Assembly: GCA_031551255.1 (NCBI GenBank)
Contig: JAVBNW010000154.1
Location: forward strand, 1-33,458
Direction: 5' to 3'
From: JAVBNW01 sp031551255
GTDB taxonomy: Bacteria; Bacillota; Clostridia; Christensenellales; UBA1750
Length of the DNA: 33,458 bases
Position numbers and translations under genes: made by a program. Of the stretch, positions 13,994 to 21,511 are shown piece by piece. Every line of letters begins with the position of its first letter. The first letter of the stretch is position 1. Under the pieces are notes generated by a model that had not been told where the DNA came from, ran no database searches, and saw nothing but the letters and a program-made list of their open reading frames with translations.

Positions 13994-15115
13994 CTACTGC
14001 ATGCCAAACATCTTTTCTTTTAGATCGAGGTAGTACAAGTAATCGTCCGGATCGACGTTCGGCGGACAACGGTGATCACAAAACGGTATGTACCCGCCGC
14101 GCGCGACATACTTTTCGAGCGTCTTCAAATACGCTTTGATCGCATCGCGCCCTGCGCCCAGCTGGATTTTGTCCACGCCGCCCATGATGCGCAGCCGACC
14201 GTCGTATTGGTCGAGCAGCTCGCCGGGGTGCGAGCAGCCGTTCACCTCGAACGGGAACAGGCAGTTAACGCCTCCTTCGAGGAAATAGGGCATGATCGGA
14301 CGCACATCCCCGTCGCAGTCGATATACCAAAGGTCGATGCCATGCGCCTTAAGCCTTTGGTTGATGCGCTTGTAGCGCGGCATCACGATATCTCTAAAAA
14401 ACGGTACGGACACGATCGGACCGTTTTTGAAGCAGATATCCTCCCAGCCGGATGCATAGTCGAACGTAAGCTCGCCTAGCAATTGGTCGAGGCTGTATTC
14501 TACGAGCAGGCAACAGGTTTCCACCATGTCCTCCACCATGCCCGGATAATCATAGCAGGCGTAGGCCAGCCCCTCAAACGTGAGCATATCGCGAATTTTA
14601 CCGATCATGGAGCCGCAGTCGACGCCCAGCGGGTAGTCGCGCTCGTTAGGATGCCGCGCCGCAAGCGCCTTCACATCCAGCTTGCGGTCGGGATGGCGGA
14701 TATCGAAATGCTCTTCCTTCACCCGCTTCCAGTCGTCCGGGGTGACGACGGAGGCTTTCAGGTAGTGCGGAATCGTATCGTGGCCGTCCTTGGGCACTTC
14801 GGCCAGCAGGCCGTCGGCGTTGATGAGGATACGGGTGGTTGCGGTCTCATCCACCACCTTCTGCTCGAATGGCGGGCACATAAAGTTGCGGCCGCCAACC
14901 CCCGCGATGCGGTCGAAGTTAAAAAACACATCGGCCTGCGCGTTGTTTTTGATGCCATTGTCGGTAAACAGCTTCCATTGGGTAAAGTTTTCATCCCAAT
15001 AGCCGAATTCCATGTTGAAGCAGCGGTCTACACTTTGGTAGTGCATCTGGCGGTTGAAGCGCTCGCGGTCGGTCATGGTTCCCTTCCAGCGGGGGCGGAT
15101 AGGCTTGATGTCCAT
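13994..15115 (-). CDS. uroporphyrinogen decarboxylase (URO-D) superfamily protein
   Basis: This 373-residue protein has the URO-D-like barrel. Visible family features include DRERFNRQMHYQSVDR near the N-terminus, the central LTFEGLAYACYDYPGMVEDMVE, and DLWYIDCDGDVRPIMPYFLEGGVNCLFPFE followed by RLRIMGGVDK and GGYIPFCDHRCPPNVDPDDY. True HemE arginine-rich motifs are absent. The superfamily also includes corrinoid/CoM methyltransferases (MtaA, CmuA), and many uncharacterised members sit in sugar gene clusters. I cannot state the reaction. The ATG at 15115 follows AGGAGGG; an upstream ATG at 15154 lies in the -10 region. It is divergent from, and shares a 138-base control region with, a Gfo/Idh/MocA oxidoreductase and a sugar isomerase-like gene. 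Confidence 0.82.
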   Translation of the reverse strand: MDIKPIRPRWKGTMTDRERFNRQMHYQSVDRCFNMEFGYWDENFTQWKLFTDNGIKNNAQADVFFNFDRIAGVGGRNFMCPPFEQKVVDETATTRILINADGLLAEVPKDGHDTIPHYLKASVVTPDDWKRVKEEHFDIRHPDRKLDVKALAARHPNERDYPLGVDCGSMIGKIRDMLTFEGLAYACYDYPGMVEDMVETCCLLVEYSLDQLLGELTFDYASGWEDICFKNGPIVSVPFFRDIVMPRYKRINQRLKAHGIDLWYIDCDGDVRPIMPYFLEGGVNCLFPFEVNGCSHPGELLDQYDGRLRIMGGVDKIQLGAGRDAIKAYLKTLEKYVARGGYIPFCDHRCPPNVDPDDYLYYLDLKEKMFGMQ

Positions 15116-15152
15116 GCTCGTCCCTCCTTGCGGCTGTGCGCACATTTTCTTC

Positions 15153-15181
15153 ATTATACGGGAAGCCCGGGAGGGTTACAA
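15153..15181 (-). promoter_or_regulatory. promoter of the URO-D-like gene
   Basis: On the minus strand TTGTAA (15181-15176), 17 bases, perfect TATAAT (15158-15153). The start codon is 38 bases downstream. Confidence 0.75.
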
Positions 15182-15192
15182 GAATCATGTTG

Positions 15193-15221
15193 TTGATAAT
15201 GGCGCACCGACCATGTACAAT
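15193..15221 (+). promoter_or_regulatory. promoter of the Gfo/Idh-isomerase operon
   Basis: TTGATA (15193-15198), 17 bases, TACAAT (15216-15221). It lies back to back with the URO-D-like promoter; the two -35 boxes are only 11 bases apart, so one regulator could control both. Confidence 0.75.
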
Positions 15222-15252
15222 GAAAAAAAAGAATCGCCAAGGAGGAAAAGGC

Positions 15253-16389
15253 ATGGCCGCTCCGAAAAAGGTCAAGGTGGCGTTGATCGGCTCGGGCGCG
15301 ATCAGCCGCACCTATCTGGAGAATATGTGCGACGTATTTTCCATTTTAGATGTGGTAGGCTGTTCCGACATCATCGCCGGGCGCAGCGCGCAAAGGGCAG
15401 AGGAATTCGGCATCCGCCAGATGACCAACGAAGAGATTTGGAACGACCCTACGATTGAAATCGTCGTGAACACCACCTATCCCCTCAGCCACTATGAGGT
15501 GACGAAAAAGTCCCTCGAGGCGGGCAAACACGTGCAATGCGAAAAGATGATGGCCGTCACGCTGGACGAGGCGAAAGAGCTGATGGATCTCGCCAAGCAA
15601 AAGGGGCTGCGCTTCGGCGTTGCGCCCGATACCTTTCTGGGAGGCGGCCTGCAAACGGCGCGCAAGCTCATCGACGACGGGTTCATCGGCGAGCCGCTGC
15701 ACGCGCACGCGTTGGTCGCGCGCGGCTATCATCCGCGCGGCGAGGCGGCGGGGCCGCTCTCCATGGTGATGCTGCCCGGCGGGGGCATGCCCTTTGATAT
15801 GGGCGGCTATTACATGCACGCGTTGATCCACCTGATCGGCCCGGCCGCCAAGGCGGCGGGCTTTGCCAAGTGCACGCGGCCCGTCAGGCGGTTTGAAAAC
15901 CCGCGCCACCCAAACTATGGCGAGGATTTTGACTACAATACCATCAACACCTTGTCCGCCGCGTTGGATTTCCACTGCGGCGCAAACGGCACGCTCGCCA
16001 TCGTGTCCGATCACTTCGGCGAGACGCCCAGGCTCGAAATCTACGGAACCCGCGGCGCGCTGATCTGCAACGATCCCAACAACTTTACCGGCGACATCCG
16101 CCTGAAGCTCGAGGGCGGGGATTTCCATTCCATGCCGCTCACGCACGGCTACAACGGCAGCCACCGCGGCATCGGCGTCGCGGATATGGCCTGGGCCATC
16201 CGCAGGGGCAGGCCGCACCGCACCGATGCGGCCATAGGTTACCACGCGTTTGAACTGGTTAACGGCATATGGGCGTCGGCTGCGACCGGGCAGATCGTCA
16301 CGCTCGAATCCAAGCCCGCTCAGCCCGCGCCGCTGCGCCCCGGCTTCATCTCGGGGACGGCGCAGGAGGCCGTGTTCGACGAGGCCTAG
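15253..16389 (+). CDS. Gfo/Idh/MocA-family NAD(P)-dependent oxidoreductase
   Basis: This 378-residue cytoplasmic dehydrogenase has an N-terminal Rossmann domain (KVALIGSGAISRTYLENM, about 7-24). The family EKP motif is present in altered form as CEKMMAV. A C-terminal substrate domain carries FDMGGYYMHALIHLIGP, the region of the catalytic Asp-x-Gly-x-x-x-x-His type motif. Members oxidise or reduce sugars, sugar acids and inositols with bound NAD(P). The substrate is unknown. The ATG at 15253 has GGAGG eight bases upstream. It is followed after 46 bases by a sugar-isomerase-like gene with its own strong ribosome site, so both are likely one transcript. Confidence 0.88.
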   Translation: MAAPKKVKVALIGSGAISRTYLENMCDVFSILDVVGCSDIIAGRSAQRAEEFGIRQMTNEEIWNDPTIEIVVNTTYPLSHYEVTKKSLEAGKHVQCEKMMAVTLDEAKELMDLAKQKGLRFGVAPDTFLGGGLQTARKLIDDGFIGEPLHAHALVARGYHPRGEAAGPLSMVMLPGGGMPFDMGGYYMHALIHLIGPAAKAAGFAKCTRPVRRFENPRHPNYGEDFDYNTINTLSAALDFHCGANGTLAIVSDHFGETPRLEIYGTRGALICNDPNNFTGDIRLKLEGGDFHSMPLTHGYNGSHRGIGVADMAWAIRRGRPHRTDAAIGYHAFELVNGIWASAATGQIVTLESKPAQPAPLRPGFISGTAQEAVFDEA

Positions 16390-16435
16390 GCTGTGATGCC
16401 GCATAAGAGCGATTAAGAACAGTAGGAGGGTTTTC

Positions 16436-17920
16436 ATGTTCAAAAACATTCCGCAAGTCAAGCTCGGCATCGTGGCGGTCAGCCGCGATTGCTTCCCCAT
16501 CCAGCTCTCGCAGCGGCGCAGGGCGGATGTCGTCCGCGCGTGCGGCGCGAAGGGCGTCGCGGTCACCGAGATTGGCGCGACCGTCGAAAACGAAAAGGAC
16601 GCCCTTGCCGCGCTTGCGGAGCTTAAAAAGAACGGTTGCAACGCGCTTGTAGTATACCTTGGCAACTTCGGCCCCGAAGGCCCGGAAACGCTGCTGGCCG
16701 CAAAGTTTGCAGGCCCGGTCATGTTCGCCGCCGCCTCGGAAGAGTCGGGCGACAGCATGATCGACGGGCGCGGCGACGCGTATTGCGGCATGCTCAACGC
16801 CAGCTACAACCTGGCGATGCGCGGGGTGAAGGCGTACATCCCCGAATACCCGGTCGGCACCGCAGACGAGGTCGCCGGCATGATCGCGGACTTTGTGCCG
16901 ATCGCGCGCATTCTCATCGGCGTAAAAAGCCTCAAGCTGTTCGGATTCGGCCCGCGCCCGTACGACTTCATCGCGTGCAACGCGCCGATCAAGCAGCTAT
17001 ACGACATGGGCGTGGAGATCCAGGAAAACTCCGAGCTGGATCTGTTCGCGTCGTTTAAAGAGCACGAAGGCGACAAGCGCATCCCTAGCGTTATCGAAGA
17101 CATGGCCAAGGAACTGGGCGGCGGCAACAAGATGCCCGGCATCCTGCCGCGCTTGGCGCAATACGAAGTTACGCTGCTGGATTGGATGGAGAAAAACCTC
17201 GGCGCCAGCGAGTACGGCATCTTCGCCAACAAGTGCTGGCCCGCGTTCCAGACGCAATTCGGCTTTGTGCCCTGCTATGTAAACTCTCGCCTGGCGAGCA
17301 GGCTGATTCCGGTGTCGTGCGAGGTGGACCTGTACGGCGCGGTCAGCGAGTACATGATCGCGTGCGCGACCGAAATGCCCCCGACCCTTCTGGACATCAA
17401 CAATACCGTTCCTGCCGATATCTATCAGCAGCACATCGCGGGCAAGTACGACTATGCCATCCGCGATACATTCATGGGCTTCCACTGCGGCAATACGCCC
17501 GCGTGCTACCTCAAGGACGGCCAGATGAAATATCAGCTGATCATGAAGCGCTCGCTCGAGCCCGATACCGAGCCCGATATCACCCGCGGCACCCTCGAGG
17601 GCGACCTGCTGCCCGGCGAGATCACGTTCTTCCGCATCCAGGGCGCGGCGGACGGCTCGATCCGCAGCTATGTGGCCCAGGGCGAAATCCTGCCCGTCGC
17701 CACCCGCTCCTTCGGCGGCATCGGCGTATTCGCGATCCCCGAAATGGGCCGCTTCTACCGCCATGTGCTCGTGGAGCGCAACTACCCGCACCACGGCGGG
17801 GTCGCGTTCAAGCACGTCGGCAAGCAGCTGTTCGCGGCCGCCAAGCTGCTGGGCGCTGACGAGGTGATGTTCAACCAGCCCAAGGCCATGTTGTATAAGA
17901 ACGAGAATCCGTTCGGGTAA
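16436..17920 (+). CDS. L-fucose/L-arabinose isomerase-like protein
   Basis: This 494-residue protein resembles the L-fucose isomerase / L-arabinose isomerase superfamily, which converts an aldose to a ketose with a divalent metal. Supporting stretches are the N-terminal VKLGIVAVSRDCFP with a Rossmann-like first domain, ALVVYLGNFGPEGPETLLA, and a C-terminal half with candidate metal ligands in SCEVDLYGA (Glu), TLLDINNT (Asp), GFHCGNTP (His) and YPHHGGVAF (His). Ligand assignment is by analogy. It is clearly divergent from classical FucI or AraA, so the sugar is unknown. A TAGGAGGG ribosome site precedes the ATG. It is the last gene of its operon, followed by a hairpin and a strong terminator. 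Confidence 0.8.
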   Translation: MFKNIPQVKLGIVAVSRDCFPIQLSQRRRADVVRACGAKGVAVTEIGATVENEKDALAALAELKKNGCNALVVYLGNFGPEGPETLLAAKFAGPVMFAAASEESGDSMIDGRGDAYCGMLNASYNLAMRGVKAYIPEYPVGTADEVAGMIADFVPIARILIGVKSLKLFGFGPRPYDFIACNAPIKQLYDMGVEIQENSELDLFASFKEHEGDKRIPSVIEDMAKELGGGNKMPGILPRLAQYEVTLLDWMEKNLGASEYGIFANKCWPAFQTQFGFVPCYVNSRLASRLIPVSCEVDLYGAVSEYMIACATEMPPTLLDINNTVPADIYQQHIAGKYDYAIRDTFMGFHCGNTPACYLKDGQMKYQLIMKRSLEPDTEPDITRGTLEGDLLPGEITFFRIQGAADGSIRSYVAQGEILPVATRSFGGIGVFAIPEMGRFYRHVLVERNYPHHGGVAFKHVGKQLFAAAKLLGADEVMFNQPKAMLYKNENPFG

Positions 17921-17933
17921 ATAAGGAGGCGAT

Positions 17934-17952
17934 GCAAGGGCTTCGCCCTTGC
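17934..17952. repeat. short hairpin after the isomerase-like gene
   Basis: GCAAGGG-CTTCG-CCCTTGC, a perfect 7-bp stem that lies 14 bases beyond the stop codon and just before the main terminator. Confidence 0.5.
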
Positions 17953-17960
17953 GCTCCCAC

Positions 17961-17994
17961 AAAAGGGAATGCCCGTGCGCGGGCATTCCCTTTT
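17961..17994 (+). terminator. rho-independent terminator of the Gfo/Idh-isomerase operon
   Basis: AAAAGGGAATGCCCG (17961-17975) pairs perfectly with 17980-17994, which ends in TTTT. Its core GAATGCC-loop-GGCATTC resembles the dispersed palindromes at 18718, 19085 and 30463. Confidence 0.85.
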
Positions 17995-18001
17995 ATCATT
18001 C

Positions 18002-18290
18002 TTACGAACAATTGCTCCTGATGAGCAAATACTGGCGATAGCAGCGAACGAAAATCACCGACATATCATCTTCATAATCGACGCCGACATTTTGAAAGCT
18101 TTGGCAAAGGCCGTCTTCCCTGCGCAAAAAATCGTTCCGAATCCACATGCCGATTCCAAAGTGAGGGCATAGGGTTCACATGCGATGACATGCATAAGCG
18201 CGGCGCGCTGCTCACTGGGCGAAGCCCTGTTAGAATCGCAAAGCTTTTCTCCATTTCCACATAGAGGGCAATGGCATTATCAATATTCAT
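18002..18290 (-). pseudogene. decayed small protein gene divergent from the XRE regulator
   Basis: Coding-like stretches appear in three successive frames. MNIDNAIALYVEMEKSF starts at the ATG (18290), which has GGAGA upstream. DSNRASPSEQRAALMHVIAC follows in a second frame. FGIGMWIRNDFLRREDGL continues with VGVDYEDDMSVIFVRCYRQYLL in a third frame to TAA at 18002. Two single-base shifts would restore one protein of about 95 residues. The FGxGxWIRNxFL and D-D-x-S-x-I pattern is reminiscent of small uncharacterised proteins of the DUF6794 sort; that is a memory-based guess. No intact ORF covers the region. It shares an operator region with the XRE gene. Confidence 0.5.
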
Positions 18291-18315
18291 TTGTCCATCT
18301 CCGAATAGTATTTGT

Positions 18316-18379
18316 TCCTTATTATGAACAATTGTAGCGTAAAAGTCTCTACAATCAAGTCAATTGTTCGACATAAGGA
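18316..18379. promoter_or_regulatory. inverted-repeat operator with embedded promoter upstream of the XRE gene
   Basis: TCCTTATTATGAACAATTG (18316-18334) and the inverse of 18361-18379 (TCCTTATGTCGAACAATTG) match at 16 of 19 positions, with 26 bases between. On the minus strand TTGATT (18358-18353), 16 bases and TACAAT (18336-18331) form a promoter for the divergent remnant within this structure. An XRE dimer pair binding here could control both directions. Confidence 0.55.
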
Positions 18380-18397
18380 ACGAAGCGAGGCGGAGAC

Positions 18398-18646
18398 ATG
18401 CAAAAGATACGCCGCGACAAGATGCTGGGCAAAAACATCCGGGCATATAGAATCAATGCCCGCCTGACCCAGGAGCAGACGACGGCGCATGTGCAGGTGG
18501 TGGGCCTTAAGCTGTCGCGGGAAACATACGCCAAGATAGAATCCGGCATCGCCAACATTCGCGCGGACGAACTGGTGGCGCTTGCCCACATCTTCGGCGC
18601 CGAGGTGGGGAACTTTTTTGAAGGCATCCGGCCGCCGCAGGCCTAG
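18398..18646 (+). CDS. XRE-family helix-turn-helix regulator
   Basis: This 82-residue DNA-binding protein is essentially one HTH_XRE domain: LGKNIRAYRINARLTQEQTTAHVQVVGLKLSRETYAKIESGIANIRADELVALAHIFG. Helices 2 and 3 (TQEQTTAHVQV and SRETYAKIESG) form the helix-turn-helix, and a short hydrophobic tail (VGNFFEGI) suits dimerisation. A GGCGGAGAC ribosome site precedes the ATG. The long inverted repeat just upstream is a likely autoregulatory site. The divergent partner is a broken gene, so this may be the surviving half of a small regulator pair. Confidence 0.85.
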   Translation: MQKIRRDKMLGKNIRAYRINARLTQEQTTAHVQVVGLKLSRETYAKIESGIANIRADELVALAHIFGAEVGNFFEGIRPPQA

Positions 18647-18667
18647 ATAACCATTGATCAAGCGCAC

Positions 18668-18743
18668 GGAGCGCCTTCGGCGATCAATGCCATGATGCTC
18701 TTTGGAATCCCCATTCCGAGAATGCCTGCGCACAGGCATTCTC
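18668..18743 (+). repeat. left half of dispersed palindromic element (L-P arrangement)
   Basis: This comprises a GCGCCTTCGGCGATCAA - CATGATG - CTTTGGAATCC stretch (module L) and a 26-base palindrome at 18718-18743 (arms GAGAATGCCTG and its complement, module P). The same L then P order is seen, on the other strand, at 30463-30545. From 18744 to 19084 there is no gene I can support. A GC-rich inverted stretch (GGGGCCGGGGCCCC, near 18830) and the 19051-19080 hairpin are the only structures. Confidence 0.65.
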
Positions 18744-19050
18744 TCAGACTGATGATAAGGGCAACAAAGAAAAAGAAATGTGCAGGAAACGGAAAAAATA
18801 TTGCATCATGCGGCTCCTTCCGGGGCGCGGGGCCGGGGCCCCGCCTAAAAAGAGCCGGAGGGTGGCCGAAGCCGTGCGCGCCGAAGGCGCAAACCAGCAC
18901 GGCGCAAGGCCCGTGAGCGCCCCGTGGCAATCGACCATAGGAGATTTCCGCGGGTATTCGCAAACTGCAGGGTTGTACGGCCGCAGGCTCATACCGGTTA
19001 GTATGCAAGTCCAGCCGGAAATGACGAAGTCACTTCAAGGACTTGCATCT

Positions 19051-19080
19051 CGCGATGACAAATCACAGTTTGTCATCGCG
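19051..19080. repeat. 12-bp perfect hairpin
   Basis: CGCGATGACAAA (19051-19062) pairs perfectly with 19069-19080. It is the degenerate twin of the hairpin at 32391-32420, and both are next to a GCAAGTCC sequence. Confidence 0.7.
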
Positions 19081-19084
19081 CTAA

Positions 19085-19170
19085 GAGAATGCCTGCGCAC
19101 AGGCATTCTCTGTGAAAGTTCTTGCCCAGCTTCTTCCAAGAAGCTGGCCGCCGGAGGCTTTCGTCGGTCT
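19085..19170 (+). repeat. right half of dispersed palindromic element (P-R arrangement)
   Basis: A second copy of the 26-base palindrome P (19085-19110) is followed by an AGCTTCTT-CCA-AGAAGCT hairpin and GCCGGAGGCTTTCGT (module R). The same P, hairpin, R order occurs at 30418-30486 on the other strand. Between this P and the P at 18718-18743 lie 341 bases, as if one element had been opened at P. Confidence 0.65.
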
Positions 19171-19209
19171 TCTCGTTCTATTCGGCGCTTACTTAGGGCC
19201 CATTGCATG

Positions 19210-19680
19210 CTATGTAAGAATGTACTCCATGCGGCTGATGCGTACCTTCATGCCCAGATGCTCGTAAAACTCCCGGGCGTTTTCGTTAAAGCCCCACACC
19301 GATAGTTCCACGTGGTCCGCCGACAGTTCTTTCGCATAGGAAACGGCCCTTTCAAACAGCAGCTTTCCAACGCCCTTCCCCCGAAAGCGTTCATCGACGC
19401 ACAAATCGTCGATATCTAGGATGGTCATGTCGAAGATCATCGGATGGTCTTTGTAGCCCCATTTTCGCGTGATGCAGTGGCCCACGATCTGCCCGCTTTC
19501 CTCGGCGACGAATATCTTTATGTTTTCATCGCCGAGGCATTTTTCGAAATACTCGCTTTCAAACGCCCTTTTGCGCGGCTTCATCATATCCGGTCGCGCA
19601 TCCAGGTGCAACTTAAAAACCTGGCCTTCCAGCAAAGAAATGCCATCGAAATCGGACAGCGTGGCCTCTCGAATTTCCAT
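19210..19680 (-). CDS. GNAT-family N-acetyltransferase
   Basis: This 156-residue enzyme has a complete GNAT fold. It starts IREATLSDFDGI and has the central strand DIDDLCVDERFRGKGVGKLLFERAVSYAKE, with the acetyl-CoA loop RFRGKGVG at about 98-105, then VELSVWGFNENAREFYEHLGM, the usual motif-B helix. It transfers an acetyl group from acetyl-CoA to an unknown amine; some relatives act on ribosomal protein N-termini. A modest ribosome site (GAGG) lies upstream of the ATG. It has GC-rich codon use like most of the window, unlike the GNAT at 6606-7070. Confidence 0.88.
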   Translation of the reverse strand: MEIREATLSDFDGISLLEGQVFKLHLDARPDMMKPRKRAFESEYFEKCLGDENIKIFVAEESGQIVGHCITRKWGYKDHPMIFDMTILDIDDLCVDERFRGKGVGKLLFERAVSYAKELSADHVELSVWGFNENAREFYEHLGMKVRISRMEYILT

Positions 19681-19815
19681 CGTCGCTACCTCACATCACA
19701 TATTGCGCGCATCGCTTTATCACTTGCATGCGCGGAGCCTTTTAAAGGGGAATGCTCGCGCATAGACGCTCCCCATGTTCGTCAACTGCTCATTGCAAAT
19801 CTCTGAAATTGCTTA

Positions 19816-20427
19816 TCATGCGGGGTTATAGTGTATGACTTTATCAATATATTCCTCAAGCATAGAACCCTGCCCGCTATCCGTCAGAGGCGGAATGCTG
19901 ATTCCTGTTTTCCACTGATCATTGAACGGCACAAGCTTCAGTTGAATCGTAGCCAAGGCATTGGCAATGGGATCGTTAACAACTCTTTTATACTCCCTTA
20001 ATGCCCAATCCTCGCCCGTACCGCCATGAGAAATAAGCCCTGTGGCGATATCATACACTTCCGATTGATAAGAGTTATCCTTTAGCCACGGATTGAAAGA
20101 AATCGATTCCATTTTCTCTAAAACCATACACAATTTTGCGGGAATAGGGGCGTAATGGGGAGAAACTATAAACAGAACATCGCAATCAATTATTCTCTCA
20201 TAAATACCGTTAAACGCGCCGTCTCTTACACACCGTTTGTTCTCCAGGCATGTCAGGCAGTTCGTACAAGGGTTCAATTCGTATTCCTTCAGCTCAATGA
20301 TATCGCAGCTGGTACAAGGCGCTTTTTTCTTTACCTCCTCCACAATGCGTCGGCATATCCTTAATGACGACGTTTCTTTCATTCCTTTTCTATAATTGTT
20401 GGATGCCGAAATGCACAATAATTTCAA
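19816..20427 (-). CDS. iron-sulfur flavoprotein-like NAD(P)H-dependent FMN reductase
   Basis: This is a 203-residue flavodoxin-fold protein. The N-terminal strand KLLCISASNNYRKGMKETSSL is the FMN phosphate loop. Cys54-x2-Cys57-x2-Cys60-x5-Cys66 matches the compact CX2CX2CX4-7C cluster motif described for archaeal and clostridial iron-sulfur flavoproteins, so it may carry a 4Fe-4S cluster as well as FMN. FIVSPHYAPIPAKLCMVLEKM is the second flavin-contact region. I place the start at a TTG (20427), five bases after GGAGGGG. The ATG five codons earlier overlaps that site and has no ribosome site of its own. Base composition is more AT-rich than its neighbours. Its electron partner is unknown. 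Confidence 0.85.
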   Translation of the reverse strand: MKLLCISASNNYRKGMKETSSLRICRRIVEEVKKKAPCTSCDIIELKEYELNPCTNCLTCLENKRCVRDGAFNGIYERIIDCDVLFIVSPHYAPIPAKLCMVLEKMESISFNPWLKDNSYQSEVYDIATGLISHGGTGEDWALREYKRVVNDPIANALATIQLKLVPFNDQWKTGISIPPLTDSGQGSMLEEYIDKVIHYNPA

Positions 20428-20467
20428 AGTTTCCCCTCCCATGCACTACACAAACTCTCACCGCTGC

Positions 20468-20572
20468 CTAGGCCCCGATTTTCCCGATGCCAAGCCGCCG
20501 CAACGGCAAATTTGCCAAAACTCGGCGCATCACGGCGCCGGGCGCGGCGCAACGACGGCCTGCTCTCACCAT
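20468..20572 (-). CDS. possible 34-residue arginine-rich small protein
   Basis: An ATG (20572) with a strong GGAGGGG ribosome site four bases upstream opens a 34-codon frame. The predicted product starts MVRAGRRCAAPGAVMRRVL. It lies 38 bases beyond the small membrane-protein gene, in the same direction. Nothing in the composition proves translation; the frame overlaps a GC-rich palindromic stretch. Confidence 0.25.
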   Translation of the reverse strand: MVRAGRRCAAPGAVMRRVLANLPLRRLGIGKIGA

Positions 20573-20610
20573 AAAACCCCTCCTATGGCGCACCCGTGAA
20601 CGCCCGTTCC

Positions 20611-20958
20611 CTAACTTTGAACGCCATACGCGCTTTCCAGCCAAGTGGCAATGGCAAAGAACACGACAAATAGCGCAATATGAATTAGCGGCAAAAAGCT
20701 TACAAACGAAATTTGCTTATTTCCCAATGTTACACACAACGAAATGATGTAGGTAACCGCATACAGGCCCGCCAGCAGCATGGCAACGACGAAGGCCAAC
20801 AGCCGCACAAACTCGGCTGGATTGCGCAGCGCGGGAATGAGTCCGATCATCGAAATCGGCAGCGATATAGCGCTGAAGGGTATGGAAATGAGGGACGGCA
20901 GAATCGGCAACGCAAAGAGTAGGGGCAATAGAACGAGAAGCGCTTTGTTTTTTCGCAC
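20611..20958 (-). CDS. small integral membrane protein of unknown function
   Basis: This 115-residue protein begins with a basic RKNK segment and has about three or four hydrophobic spans: ALLVLLPLLFALPILPSLISI, a middle helix after ISLPISMIGLIPAL, LLAFVVAMLLAGLYAVTYIISLCVTL, and FLPLIHIALFVVFFAIATWL. I recognise no family. The start is the GTG at 20958, with GGAGG seven bases before it. The frame is open further upstream, but that part overlaps nrdG antisense to its codon pattern and is not coding. It follows nrdG by 55 bases and is probably cotranscribed with nrdDG. Confidence 0.6.
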   Translation of the reverse strand: MRKNKALLVLLPLLFALPILPSLISIPFSAISLPISMIGLIPALRNPAEFVRLLAFVVAMLLAGLYAVTYIISLCVTLGNKQISFVSFLPLIHIALFVVFFAIATWLESAYGVQS

Positions 20959-21013
20959 ATTTGCACCTCCGCTTCGCCACGAAGCTATAAAGAGGGCAGT
21001 AGCTTGGCGGAAG

Positions 21014-21511
21014 CTATTCCCACTCCCCTGTCGCATCCCTGAAGATCCCATCCTCGCCGCGCCTGAAGATGCGCTGGTTGCGCGAGCCTCGAAACCTAAG
21101 CTCGAGCGAGCGCTGCGCAAGCACAAACGCTCCGTCGACCAGAATATCGGCCTGTCCAAGCAACGCGGCCCACGAGGGATTCTCTCCCCGCTCAAGCTCT
21201 TCGAGCGTATAACCGGTATAGATCCACACGCTCTTACCGCCCTCGCGAACCCGGCGCGCGAGATCCGCCATCGCCTCCGGCTGGGCGAACGGCTCCCCTC
21301 CGGACAGCGTCACCCCGGCGCACAACGGGTTCTTCAGCGCCCTTTGCGCCAAAGCTTCGGTCCGCTCCTGCCGCCCGGCATCAAAAGGCCAGGTAGCAGG
21401 GTTATGGCAGCCCTCGCAGCGGTGCGGGCAGCCCTGCGCGAACACCGCGAGCCGAAGTCCCGGCCCGTCTACGATGGAATCCTCCGCCGTGCCGGAAATG
21501 TTGAGGGTCAT
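21014..21511 (-). CDS. nrdG: anaerobic ribonucleotide reductase activating protein
   Basis: This 165-residue radical-SAM enzyme cleaves S-adenosylmethionine to place the glycyl radical on NrdD. Cys28-x3-Cys32-x2-Cys35 (CPHRCEGC) binds the 4Fe-4S cluster. SGGEPF is the SAM-contacting GGE motif, and the N-terminal SIVDGPGLR is typical of the activase family. Its ATG overlaps the nrdD TGA as ATGA, which indicates translational coupling. Length fits the family. It works in the cytoplasm and only without oxygen. Confidence 0.96.
   Translation of the reverse strand: MTLNISGTAEDSIVDGPGLRLAVFAQGCPHRCEGCHNPATWPFDAGRQERTEALAQRALKNPLCAGVTLSGGEPFAQPEAMADLARRVREGGKSVWIYTGYTLEELERGENPSWAALLGQADILVDGAFVLAQRSLELRFRGSRNQRIFRRGEDGIFRDATGEWE

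Noticed and set aside
15346..16797. 483-codon minus-strand frame opposite the Gfo/Idh gene
   Set aside because: It is an antisense shadow spanning two real genes and the spacer between them, with no domain seen.
18778..19305. 175-codon plus-strand frame between the XRE and GNAT genes
   Set aside because: It runs through the palindromic repeats and into the GNAT gene antisense, with no ribosome site and no family.
20959..21195. N-terminal extension of the small membrane protein
   Set aside because: It overlaps nrdG out of frame and has shadow composition. The GTG at 20958 with GGAGG upstream is a far better start.
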